The position numbers and the translations under genes were made by a program. The notes below the pieces were generated by a model that was given only the letters and a program-made list of their open reading frames with translations, was not told where the DNA came from and made no database searches. A DNA stretch of 20,470 bases. It comes from Dehalococcoidia bacterium (GTDB taxonomy: Bacteria; Chloroflexota; Dehalococcoidia; UBA3495). The stretch lies in assembly GCA_030753265.1 (NCBI GenBank), contig JASMCQ010000004.1, forward strand, positions 1 to 20,470, written 5' to 3'. Of this stretch, positions 7,070 through 13,942 are shown piece by piece (position 1 is the first letter of the stretch; each line of letters starts with the position of its first letter).

Positions 7070-8704
7070 ATGAACGTTGTTGAGGCGGTGGCCCGGATTC
7101 TGAAGACCGAGGGCGTCGAACTGGTGACCTGTTTCCCGACCAACCCATTGATTGAAGCTTTGGCTAAGGAAGGCATCCGGACCGTCATGTTCAGGCAGGA
7201 ACGGGGCGCGCTCATGGCCGCCGATGGGTACAGCCGCATGAACGACCGGAACAAGTTCGGTGTGGCCATTTCACAAGGCGGTCCCGGCTCTGAAAACTCC
7301 ATGGGCGGCCTCGCCCAAGCCTTCGCCGACAATATTCCGATGCTTTATCTTCCGGGCGGCCCACCACTCAGCCAGCGGTCGGTCCGCCCCAATTTCTCGC
7401 CGGCGCGCACCTACCGCACCGTGTCCAAGCAAGCCGAGGTTATCTACCAGGCAGGGCAGGTGGGCGCGGTCATGCGGCGGGCCTTCCATGCCCTGCGCAA
7501 CGGGCGCGGCGGCCCGGTGATAGTGGAGATTCCAGCCGATGTTGGCTCCGAGGAAGCCCCGGACTCCGCGCTCAACTATCAACCGCCCAAACGGATGCGG
7601 CAGTCGCCTTCCCCCAGCGACGTGGCCGAAGCGGTAAAACTGCTGCTCAACGCCAAGAAGCCTCTCATCTGGTCCGGCGCGGGGGTGCTCATCGCCTCGG
7701 CAACCGAAGAGCTGCGGGAGCTGGCCGAGCTTACCCAGATACCGGTCTTCACCACCATGCCCGGCAAGTCGTCATTCGACGAGCGGCATCCCCTCTCCCT
7801 GGGGGCGGGCAGCCGCGCGACGTCGGAGGCCGCGCGGACCTGGATCAAGGAATCCGACGTTCTTTTCGCCGTCGGTTCCAGCATGACCCGGACCAACTAC
7901 GGCCAGCCGATTCCCGATGGCAAGGTGATCATCCACAGCGTCGAGAGCATCGAAGACATCAACAAGGATTTCTCCGTTGACGTTGGCTTGCCCGGCGACG
8001 CCAAGCTGACCCTCCGGGCGATGATTGAGGAGGTCAAGGCACAGCTCGGCAGCACGGGAAGGAAGGACCAAAACGGTGTGGTGGCGGAGATCGCCAAGAT
8101 CCGAAAGGAGTGGATGGACGAGTGGTCGCCCCTGCTGAACTCCGACGAGGTGCCCATCGGTACCTACCGCGTTATAAGCGAACTGGAAAAGGCACTGAAC
8201 AAGGAGAACAGCGTCGTGACCCATGATGCCGGCGCTCCCCGGGACAGCATGGTGCCCTTTTTCACGGCCTCCACTCCTCACAGCTACATCGGCTGGGGCA
8301 AGACCACTCACCTGGGTTTCGGCATCCCGGTGATGATAGGGGCCAAGCTGGCCGCACCCGAAAAATTCTGCCTCAACCTCATGGGCGACGCCGCCTTCGG
8401 CATGTCCGGCCTGGATATCGAGACCTCGGTCCGGTCCGGGGCGGCCATCACCACCATCGTGTTGGACAACGGCGGCATGGCCACTTATCCCGGTGGCTTT
8501 CCCACCGCCAGCGAACTCTACGGGGTTACCCGCATGGGCGGTGACTACGCCAAGATCGCCGAAGGAATGGGAGCCGTGGGCATCACTGTCACCCAGCCAT
8601 CCGAGGTCGGCCCGGCCCTGGCCAGGGCGCAGCAGCTCAACCGGGAAGGCAAAACGGTCTTGCTGGACATCCACACCAACATGGAGGCCCGCCGGCCCTA
8701 CTGA
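7070..8704 (+). CDS. thiamine pyrophosphate-requiring enzyme (acetolactate synthase-like family)
   Basis: A 544-aa enzyme with the three-domain ThDP layout: an N-terminal pyrimidine-binding domain with catalytic glutamate E44 in FRQERGALMAADGYSR, a central Rossmann-like domain (about 190-330), and a C-terminal diphosphate-binding domain. The metal/diphosphate motif is G439-D440-A441 followed 27 residues after D440 by N467 in VLDNGG, so the usual GDG reads GDA. Relatives include acetolactate synthase, benzoylformate decarboxylase, oxalyl-CoA decarboxylase and sulfoacetaldehyde acetyltransferase. No ilvN/ilvH regulatory subunit is adjacent, so biosynthetic acetolactate synthase is unlikely. It is probably a decarboxylase or ligase of a 2-oxo acid in the cytoplasm. 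It is followed by the repeat hairpin at 8726-8772. Confidence 0.9.
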   Translation: MNVVEAVARILKTEGVELVTCFPTNPLIEALAKEGIRTVMFRQERGALMAADGYSRMNDRNKFGVAISQGGPGSENSMGGLAQAFADNIPMLYLPGGPPLSQRSVRPNFSPARTYRTVSKQAEVIYQAGQVGAVMRRAFHALRNGRGGPVIVEIPADVGSEEAPDSALNYQPPKRMRQSPSPSDVAEAVKLLLNAKKPLIWSGAGVLIASATEELRELAELTQIPVFTTMPGKSSFDERHPLSLGAGSRATSEAARTWIKESDVLFAVGSSMTRTNYGQPIPDGKVIIHSVESIEDINKDFSVDVGLPGDAKLTLRAMIEEVKAQLGSTGRKDQNGVVAEIAKIRKEWMDEWSPLLNSDEVPIGTYRVISELEKALNKENSVVTHDAGAPRDSMVPFFTASTPHSYIGWGKTTHLGFGIPVMIGAKLAAPEKFCLNLMGDAAFGMSGLDIETSVRSGAAITTIVLDNGGMATYPGGFPTASELYGVTRMGGDYAKIAEGMGAVGITVTQPSEVGPALARAQQLNREGKTVLLDIHTNMEARRPY

Positions 8705-8725
8705 TAACCGGCGCCAGGTGCAGCG

Positions 8726-8772
8726 AAATCCCCCTGGGTCCCCCCTTACAAAGGGGGATCACGGGGGATTTT
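8726..8772. repeat. C5/G5 palindromic intergenic repeat, copy 2 (possible terminator)
   Basis: Nested palindrome: outer arms AAATCCCCC (8726-8734) and GGGGGATTT (8763-8771), inner arms CCCCCTT / AAGGGGG with ACA between. It is the same family as 42-77 in opposite orientation. It starts 22 nt after the TPP gene stop and is followed by TCTTG, so it may double as that gene's terminator. Confidence 0.7.
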
Positions 8773-8909
8773 CTTGTCTTGAGTTTTGGCCGTGCGGGCT
8801 CAGAGAAGCCGGGAGCTTTCGGTGGCGAAACCTCAGGGCGATGAGCGGGCATCTCTCCCACCGGCAACCCCGCGTCTCCAAGCCAATACGGTTGAAGACA
8901 CCCCTTCAG

Positions 8910-9719
8910 CTACCGGCCCTTGTACACCGGCGCGCGTTTCTCCAGGAACGAAAGGATGGCCTCGCGCCGGTCCTCGCTGTCGCTCGTTGGGGCGTTAGCT
9001 TCACGCTCCAACCGGTCAAGCTCTTGCAGGTCGGGGAGGTGCCGGTTCTGGACTTCCTTGGTAGCCCGGACCGCCAGGGGCGGGTTGGAAGCAATTTCCA
9101 GGGCCAGAGACTTAGCGGATTCCAACAACTCGTCGGCCGGGACCACCATGTTCACCAGGCCCACCCGGTAGGCCCACTGGGCATCGTAGATGCGGCCAGT
9201 GAGGGCCATCTCCGCGGCTACTCCCGGCCCCACCAGAGCGGGCAAAAGGTAGGAAGCGCCGTTGTCCGGCACCCCGGCGCGCTTGATGAAGATGGAGGAA
9301 AACCGGGCTTTGTCGGAGGCGACGCGGATGTCGCTGGCCAGGGCGATGGATAGTCCGGCGCCCACCGCCACGCCGTTGACCGCCGCGATGACCGGCTGAG
9401 GCAGCAGCGGCAGGCGCGGGGCCACGGCGGTCCTGCTCTCGGAGAGGGCCGCGTCCGTGCTCTGTTTTGAGGGGTCTTGTTCTTGTCCCTGGGACAGGCG
9501 CGCGGCCTGGTCGCCCACGTCGGCGCCGGAGCAGAAGCCCCGCCCCGCCCCCGTGATGATCAGCACCCGGGTATCGGGAAACTCCCCGGCCACCTCGTCC
9601 AGGGCCAGGTTGAGTTCGGACCTCAACTGGTGGTTGATGGCGTTCATCTGGTCCGGCCGGTTCAAGGTGAGGATAGCCACGTGGCCGATCCTCTCCAGAT
9701 ACAGGGTTTCGTAGTTCAT
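8910..9719 (-). CDS. enoyl-CoA hydratase/isomerase (crotonase) family protein, PaaG-like
   Basis: A 269-aa crotonase-fold protein of usual length. The oxyanion-hole segments are GFCSGAD (61-67) and NGVAVGAG (115-122), with a C-terminal helical region ending FLEKRAPVYKGR (the typical FxEKRxPxFxGR tail). The ATG at 9719 is chosen because GGAGGT precedes it at ideal spacing; an ATG five codons upstream does not fit. By alignment from memory with rat enoyl-CoA hydratase, both catalytic glutamates are absent (S124 and F144 at those places). An Asp (D152) in VPDNG matches the position used by PaaG-type isomerases, so ring-epoxide or double-bond isomerisation is more likely than simple hydration. 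It is convergent with the TPP gene and isolated from the acyl-CoA dehydrogenase. Confidence 0.92.
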   Translation of the reverse strand: MNYETLYLERIGHVAILTLNRPDQMNAINHQLRSELNLALDEVAGEFPDTRVLIITGAGRGFCSGADVGDQAARLSQGQEQDPSKQSTDAALSESRTAVAPRLPLLPQPVIAAVNGVAVGAGLSIALASDIRVASDKARFSSIFIKRAGVPDNGASYLLPALVGPGVAAEMALTGRIYDAQWAYRVGLVNMVVPADELLESAKSLALEIASNPPLAVRATKEVQNRHLPDLQELDRLEREANAPTSDSEDRREAILSFLEKRAPVYKGR

Positions 9720-10012
9720 TCGACCTCCTTCCACTCTCTCCGTTCGTCTCTCGCGGGCCGGACTTGCCTAACCCGCGCGACATTACGAACACCGGGCGAA
9801 TACCGGGCGAATACCGGCAAACCCACTTCCCGTTCGATCCACCAGGTTGATCCATGGGCCAACCACGCCCCAGTCTATCAATCAGCGCCACCCGGCGTGG
9901 CAACGGGAAGGTGGCCACGGCGCGGCGGGACTGGATATTCCGGAGATGATCGGAGGTCTCATCAACCCGTGGCCGGAAGACCTCTCGGGGAATCTCAGAC
10001 GGGTGTCGTGAT

Positions 10013-10041
10013 GTAGGGGCGGGTTTGAAACCCGCCCCTAC
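10013..10041. repeat. 29-bp perfect palindromic intergenic repeat
   Basis: Arms GTAGGGGCGGGTTT and AAACCCGCCCCTAC flank a single central G. Palindromes with this GTAGGGGCGGGTTTC core are widespread intergenic repeats in several phyla. It is followed by a second small dyad (GCATC CT GATGC, 10052-10063). Confidence 0.7.
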
Positions 10042-10072
10042 GGCGGCATTCGCATCCTGATGCGCAATTGCG

Positions 10073-10099
10073 AAAAACCTCTCCTGATCCGGGATCAGG
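10073..10099 (-). terminator. intrinsic terminator of the GlcG/HbpS gene
   Basis: Read on the minus strand, CCTGATCC-C-GGATCAGG (effective loop of about 5 nt) is followed by AGAGGTTTTTCG. It begins about 12 nt past the stop at 10111, the typical place and shape for rho-independent termination. Confidence 0.75.
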
Positions 10100-10110
10100 A
10101 AGAAGCGCTG

Positions 10111-10524
10111 CTAGAGGTTCAGGGCCTTCAGCCCCGCCTTGGCGATCACCTCATCGTCGATGCCGCTCGGCAGACCGCCAACGGCCATCGCGCCGACGAC
10201 AGCGCCGTCTTTGAGCACGGTAACCCCGCCGGGAATGGCGATGAGCTGGGGGTCACCGAACGACTCGATCGTCCGGCCCGAGGCTTTCAGTTGCTCGGCC
10301 AAGGCCAGCGTATCCATGCCTCGGACGGCCGCGGTGTAGGCCTTGCGGAGGGCGAAGCTCGGCCTCAAGCACCGGTCCATGCGCGCGTACGCAATCAGGT
10401 TCCCCGCGTCGTCCACCACCACCATGTCTACTTTTTTCCGGTTGGTGTCCTTGTTGTACTCCTCGGTCATCGCCGTGATGGCGGTGTGCGCCTCCTCCAG
10501 GCTCAACATCGGCTTGTTATACAT
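10111..10524 (-). CDS. GlcG/HbpS family (DUF336) heme-binding-like protein
   Basis: A 137-aa protein matching the GlcG/HbpS fold across its whole length. It has an N-terminal LSLEEAHTAITAM helix, VDMVVVDDAGNLIAYARMDRCLRPSFALRKAYTAA in the middle, and the C-terminal IPGGVTVLKDGAVVGAMAVGG followed by DDEVIAKAGLKAL. Family members include HbpS, an extracellular heme-binding redox sensor accessory protein, and GlcG of glycolate operons; several occur in catabolic operons with poorly known roles. There is no signal peptide, so it is probably cytoplasmic. The ATG at 10524 is preferred (GGAGGAAGTTTCG before it); an in-frame ATG 11 codons upstream overlaps that ribosome-binding site. It has its own terminator. 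Confidence 0.9.
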   Translation of the reverse strand: MYNKPMLSLEEAHTAITAMTEEYNKDTNRKKVDMVVVDDAGNLIAYARMDRCLRPSFALRKAYTAAVRGMDTLALAEQLKASGRTIESFGDPQLIAIPGGVTVLKDGAVVGAMAVGGLPSGIDDEVIAKAGLKALNL

Positions 10525-10865
10525 CGAAACTTCCTCCAATGGTGGGTTTAGGCTCAATATACTGTCAGACCGGGGCCATGTAAAGGGAGGAGAGACAATG
10601 TCCCGCCAAGACGCCAGAATCGAGCGGTCCTGGCACTGGAAAGCGCGCCCCTAAGGCCCCGGCTCCGGCGGCTGTCCCTCCCGCTTCAGAGCCTCCGGAC
10701 AAGTCCGTAACTTGCCCCCTTGGATTGACAAGCTCGGCACTAGCGGAGGAAAATTCGTCATATACGATCCGGCGAACCTGGGGAGAGCCGCCGGCCTTCC
10801 TCTCCCGGCCAGAATGGTCTGGCCGGATGAGTTGGTCTGGCGGGATTAGAAGGAGGTTTCGAGAA
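10525..10865. other. 341-bp divergent intergenic/leader region
   Basis: It lies between the divergently transcribed GlcG gene and the ArsR-like domain gene. I see no gene in it; the plus frame continuing upstream from 10866 encodes no helix-turn-helix. It contains the dyad and direct repeats at 10805-10846 and the ribosome-binding site AGAAGGAGG just before 10866. Confidence 0.6.
10805..10846 (+). promoter_or_regulatory. operator-like inverted and direct repeats
   Basis: CCGGCCAGA-ATGG-TCTGGCCGG (10805-10826) is a perfect 9-bp inverted repeat. Its right half is repeated directly as TGGTCTGGC(C/G)GGAT at 10815-10828 and 10833-10846 (period 18). The cluster ends about 20 nt before the start codon at 10866, a position fitting autoregulation or a leader hairpin. 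Confidence 0.5.
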
Positions 10866-11363
10866 ATGACTGAAGAGAACCCGCGGTTGCCCGCAGACCG
10901 GTCCTTGGCGCCGCTGCGGGCACGGCCCAAGATCAGCCCCCAGGCGGCGCGTGAGGTCCGCCGCGACACCCCCCTGCGCAGGGCTCGCACCTGCTACGGG
11001 CACCTGGCCGGGATCGCGGGGGTTGGGTTCATGGACTCCATGCTCGATCTTGGATGGCTCGACGAAACCGCCGAAATCGGCCTCGACCGCCAGGTGCGGT
11101 ACACCCTCAGCGCCGCCGGAGCACTGGCGCTAGACGCCCGTGGCGTAGACGTCGCCTCCGCCAATAGATCCGGGGGGCAATTCGCCTTCGGCTGTCTGGA
11201 CTGGACCGAAGGGAACCAACACCTGGGAGGTGCTCTGGGCCGGGCGCTGGTGGTCTGCCTGATGGAGCAAGGCTATCTAGCACGAACGGTGGGACGCCGG
11301 GAGGTCACCCTACGCAAAGGCTTGGACGGTTGGTTCGAGCACGGGCCCTCTAGCCAAGGCTAA
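10866..11363 (+). CDS. HTH-less ArsR-type regulator C-terminal (ligand) domain protein
   Basis: A 165-aa protein matching the C-terminal region of a well-known group of ArsR-family regulators, but without their N-terminal winged helix. It contains two similar halves of about 50 aa. The first runs from TCYGHLAGIAG (C43, H46) to GWLDE and RYTLSAAG. The second runs from GCLDWTEGNQHLGGALG (C110, H119) to GYLAR and VTLRKG. The paired Cys/His residues are conserved features of this domain and may bind a ligand or metal (inference). The ATG at 10866 follows AGAAGGAGGTTTCGAGAA, an excellent ribosome-binding site, so the short form appears deliberately translated. Upstream sequence encodes no HTH in any plus frame. 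Its stop overlaps the stop of the convergent FKBP gene by 4 nt. It may act as a co-sensor or anti-regulator, or be a relic. Confidence 0.8.
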   Translation: MTEENPRLPADRSLAPLRARPKISPQAAREVRRDTPLRRARTCYGHLAGIAGVGFMDSMLDLGWLDETAEIGLDRQVRYTLSAAGALALDARGVDVASANRSGGQFAFGCLDWTEGNQHLGGALGRALVVCLMEQGYLARTVGRREVTLRKGLDGWFEHGPSSQG

Positions 11364-11806
11364 CGCATACCGATTAGCTCCACTTCGAATCGCAGCGCGG
11401 CGCCCGGGGGAATGACACTTCCCGCGCCCCGGCTCCCATAGGCCAGACTGGGAGGTATGATCAGCTCCCGATTGCTCCCCACCCTCATGGAACCCACCCC
11501 CTCGTCCCAGCCCTTGATCACCTGCCCCCGGCCTATAACGAACTCGAAGGGCTCACCCCGATCCCGGGAGCTATCGAACTTGGTGCCGTCCATCAGCCAG
11601 CCGGTGTAGTGGACCACCGCGGTCGCGCCCACCCGGGCCTTTACCCCCGCTCCCACGGTGAGGTCTTTGTATTGCAGCCCCGAAGGCGTGGTAACGGTCG
11701 AGCCGGAGCTGCCCCCGGACGAGGGACTGGAAGAAGTTGGGGTTCCAGACTGGCCACAGGCAACCACCAGGGGAACGAGGGACGCGAGAAACAAGAACCA
11801 ACGCAT
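11360..11806 (-). CDS. FKBP-type peptidyl-prolyl cis-trans isomerase lipoprotein
   Basis: A 148-aa secreted foldase. Residues 1-17 are a lipoprotein signal peptide with lipobox LVVAC (Cys17), followed by a Ser/Gly/Thr-rich tether (18-41) and one complete FKBP domain (about 42-148). Conserved pocket residues are visible: Y67 in VVHYTGW, F77-D78 in TKFDSS, V96-I97 and W100 in QVIKGWDEGV, Y123 in LAYGSRG, and F140 in LRFEVEL. The enzyme catalyses proline isomerisation during folding of exported proteins and should be anchored on the outer face of the cytoplasmic membrane. The gene converges on the ArsR-like gene with overlapping stop codons and no terminator between, so the two transcripts probably overlap at their 3' ends. 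Confidence 0.95.
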   Translation of the reverse strand: MRWFLFLASLVPLVVACGQSGTPTSSSPSSGGSSGSTVTTPSGLQYKDLTVGAGVKARVGATAVVHYTGWLMDGTKFDSSRDRGEPFEFVIGRGQVIKGWDEGVGSMRVGSNRELIIPPSLAYGSRGAGSVIPPGAALRFEVELIGMR

Positions 11807-12021
11807 AAAAACGACCTCTGTCTCGGCTTATCCAGGGCATAAAATAGTAGCACAAACCGCGGCCGTGTGATGGGCGGGAGGTCGATGCGGCGCAGGAGCC
11901 CGTCAGTAACAGCAGACGGCGTTCGAGCAGCACGACCGGGCGAGAGTGTCTGGTTGAGCCACCGGACGGCGGATCGTAAGTGGCGCCGGAAGAAGCAGCC
12001 TTCCGTCTCGCTAAACTCCGA

Positions 12022-12049
12022 GCCCCCGGTTGAGCGCCGGGGGCCTTTT
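12022..12049 (+). terminator. intrinsic terminator (plus strand, also close behind a minus gene)
   Basis: An 8-bp stem GCCCCCGG / CCGGGGGC with loop TTGAGCG, followed by CTTTTCTT on the plus strand. No plus-strand gene is evident upstream, because the FKBP gene is transcribed leftward from 11806. The stem is 11 nt past the stop of 12061-12261(-), which it may also terminate. Either it acts in both directions or it ends an unrecognised plus-strand RNA between about 11820 and 12020. Confidence 0.7.
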
Positions 12050-12060
12050 CTTAACGTGTC

Positions 12061-12261
12061 TTAGCCCCGGACGCTGGACTGCTCCCAGCGGCGAATGACC
12101 ATGAACGGGTGACAGAGGAGAAGTCCGAAAGAACCGACCTTCTGGGCCGTAGATGAGACTCCGCGCCAAGTCAGCTTCACCGCAATGATCGCCAGCACCA
12201 CCGGGACTCCGAATAGCAACGCCAGGTAGATGATCGCCCTGGTGGTTTTGTCGAGCGTCAT
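12061..12261 (-). CDS. small membrane protein, hypothetical (66 aa)
   Basis: I do not recognise the family. A single hydrophobic helix, IIYLALLFGVPVVLAIIAV (about residues 9-27), follows a short charged N-terminus. A second moderately hydrophobic stretch, VGSFGLLLCHPFMVI (about 40-54), precedes a basic/polar tail. The ATG at 12261 is supported by GGAGGCGG six nucleotides upstream; a longer frame starting at 12315 lacks a ribosome-binding site. A terminator-like hairpin follows directly. Probably a small inner-membrane protein; function unknown. Confidence 0.55.
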   Translation of the reverse strand: MTLDKTTRAIIYLALLFGVPVVLAIIAVKLTWRGVSSTAQKVGSFGLLLCHPFMVIRRWEQSSVRG

Positions 12262-12877
12262 ATAGAACCGCCTCCAGGCTGTTAACGTCTCTGGTGCGCT
12301 CGAGAGACTTCCCATGAATTGACCCGGCCGATGACCAATACGGTGCCGGCAACGCTCGCGAATACGATGTCCCCCCGCGACCGCTCATTAGAGATGTGCG
12401 CGCGACTACTATACGCCCCGAAGCCACCCAGTTGGAGGGTGCCAACACCTGCCCGCACCGGGTGAAGACACCACTTTCTCGCCAACGATAGCCCGGCGAG
12501 AGGTGACGTGACGCCTGAGTAGCCCGGCGAATGGGGGCCAACGCGAGTGGAGCCAACGGGTGGCGAGGGTGGGGCCGTGGCTCTCGACGGCAACCGGAGA
12601 GCCGCGCCGGGTTACCGCGGGCCCTAGATTACTGGGACGACTTCGCGCCCGGATTCGACGTCATAATGGGCCGGTGACTACGCCGCCTTGGGACCGGGAG
12701 TTGAAGCGTGTCTGCCGGCGAGAGGGAAGCGATAACGGCCAACCTCCCCGACATACCCGAAATGATCCGTTAGGCCCTAACGCCCGCCCCGGACATCCGA
12801 TCGGCAGCGCACAATACCTCCCATTCCAGGTGTTACCGGCCCCCGTCCTCCATCATCGCCGACGCCCCACAAGTTCG
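12262..12877. other. 616-bp gene-poor region
   Basis: No supported gene on either strand. Small features are TAGCCCGGCGA repeated at 12489-12499 and 12520-12530, a GCCAACG motif repeated three times at 12481-12557, and the dyad CGTTAG-GCC-CTAACG (12768-12782). A long plus-strand open frame covers the region but also runs antisense through the broken gene at 12878-13168 and has no domain signature. Given the adjacent pseudogene, this may be decaying sequence. Confidence 0.5.
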
Positions 12878-13168
12878 TCAGCCTCCGCTACCTTCATTGA
12901 GGAACGCTTTGATCGACTCGGGTTCCATCAATGGGTAAATCCCAAACTCGGCGGGTATGATTTCCGCCCATTCGTTGAGCAAGCGATGCAGTGTTTCATG
13001 AGAGTCCACATCGAACACCGCCACCGCTCCCCGGCCGGTCCGCGGGAAAATAGATCGGGCAACCTAGTGATCCAGTTTGTCTTGAATCCACGGCCAAAAT
13101 TTCTTCCGTTGCTCGCGAACCTCCGCTGGGCGAGTTGGCGCCGGCGTGCTAATCAAAAGAAACAGCAT
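12878..13168 (-). pseudogene. muconolactone isomerase-like small protein, interrupted by one in-frame TAG
   Basis: Translated from ATG at 13168 the frame gives 34 residues (MLFLLIS...EVREQRKKFWPWIQDKLDH), one amber codon at 13064-13066, then 61 residues in the same frame (VARSIFPRTGRGAVAVFDVD, then SHETLHRLLNEWAEIIPAEF, IYPLMEP) to TGA at 12878-12880. Both halves fit one ferredoxin-like alpha/beta domain of the muconolactone delta-isomerase-like type: the MLFLL first strand, the GRGAVAVFDV central strand, an HETLHRLL helix, and a YPLMEP last strand. GGGGAGTGAAA before the ATG is a usable ribosome-binding site. Because the frame is otherwise intact, inactivation is recent, or the stop is read through, or it is a sequence error. 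Family members act in aromatic ring-cleavage pathways or have unknown roles. It is divergent from the SnoaL-like gene. Confidence 0.75.
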
Positions 13169-13428
13169 TTTCACTCCCCAAATCTAGATCGGTTCGAGGT
13201 CCACCATCAATTTCGTGCACTCCAAGCATTAGCGCTGATCCCCATTCTAGCTGTTTCCGGCAGCCCGGGTGCGCACCATTGTCGCCGGCGGTCTGCATTA
13301 GAATTCGTGTGCGTGACGATGGAGTCGGGCTTGGCTGGGACAGGCGGTACCAAAGACGTGCGATACTAGGCGTTGGCTGCGCCCAGCCCAGCGCCAAAGT
13401 GAAGAGAACTCACCAGAGGGAGGATACC

Positions 13429-13866
13429 ATGGCACTTGATCCGGCGCTTCAGGAGTTGGTGGAAAAGGCTGCGATCCGGGAGTTGATGACCAGATACGCG
13501 AGGAGCAACGACCGGCGTGACTTTGACTCGATGACGTCCACCTTTACGGCCGACGCCTACGCAAGCTATGGCGATTGGGAACGCCAGGGCGTCGAAAACA
13601 TCGTCGGCAGACTCGCCTACAATCGCCCCCATCGTGCCACCCATTTCTTGGGCGACCAGGACATCCGGATCGACGGTGACTCGGCCGAGGTGGAGACCTA
13701 CGCCATCGCCTATAGCCGCGTCGAAGGTACCGAGTCAATGCGGATGTCAGGCCTTCGCTACCAGGACAAGATGGTACGCCAAGACGGTCAATGGCTGGTC
13801 CGGCACCGGGTGTTGCTCACGGACTGGCGCGCCTTGGTTCCGCTAGACCCTTCCTTCGGGGGCTAG
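13429..13866 (+). CDS. SnoaL-like (NTF2-like) domain protein
   Basis: A 145-aa single-domain protein with the SnoaL_4-type pattern: an N-terminal helix AAIRELMTRYARSNDRRDFDSM, FTADAYASYG, a helix around the VENIVG segment, then beta strands HFLGDQDIRIDGDSAEVETYAIAY, and a C-terminal WLVRHRVLLTDW. The cone-shaped fold is used by polyketide cyclases, ketosteroid isomerases, dehydratases and ring-hydroxylating dioxygenase small subunits, so the reaction cannot be fixed from sequence. The start ATG at 13429 follows GAGGGAGGATACC; the open frame extends further upstream but without a ribosome-binding site. The stop codon lies in a 15-bp tandem duplication, so a second in-frame TAG follows. It is divergent from the broken muconolactone isomerase-like gene, and the pair may have served one small-molecule pathway. 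Confidence 0.85.
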   Translation: MALDPALQELVEKAAIRELMTRYARSNDRRDFDSMTSTFTADAYASYGDWERQGVENIVGRLAYNRPHRATHFLGDQDIRIDGDSAEVETYAIAYSRVEGTESMRMSGLRYQDKMVRQDGQWLVRHRVLLTDWRALVPLDPSFGG

Positions 13867-13893
13867 ACCGGCGGCGGTTAGACCGGCGGCGGT
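13864..13893. repeat. 15-bp perfect tandem duplication spanning a stop codon
   Basis: TAGACCGGCGGCGGT occurs twice head to tail. The first TAG is the stop of the SnoaL-like gene. As 15 is divisible by three, the second TAG is in frame and acts as a back-up stop. Confidence 0.9.
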
Positions 13894-13942
13894 AACCCGG
13901 GCCCAATTCGTTGTTCTCGCGGAAGCCCAGCCACTGCCCCTA

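Larger units (their letters stand above)
9720..10110. other. 391-bp intergenic region with short repeats
   Basis: No supported gene. ACCGGGCGAAT is repeated in tandem 2.5 times (9791-9817). A perfect palindrome lies at 10013-10041 and the terminator of the GlcG gene at 10073-10099. The remaining sequence is unassigned. Confidence 0.6.

Noticed and set aside
9791..9817. Tandem ACCGGGCGAAT repeat as a possible CRISPR or iteron array
   Set aside because: Only 2.5 copies of 11 bp with no spacers and no nearby cas or replication gene.
10725..10766. TTGACA and TATACG upstream of the ArsR-like gene
   Set aside because: The two hexamers are separated by about 30 nt, far more than the 16-18 nt a sigma70 promoter needs.
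11975..12003. GCCGGAAGAAGCAGCC, similar to the SRP RNA apical loop
   Set aside because: The GGAA tetraloop and AGCAGCC are there, but the partner strand (CAGGUCC) is missing and the stem does not close, so it is not a supported SRP RNA.
12560..13369. Plus-strand open frame of 269 codons
   Set aside because: No ribosome-binding site and no recognisable domain; it runs antisense through the better supported muconolactone isomerase-like frame and is explained by high GC.
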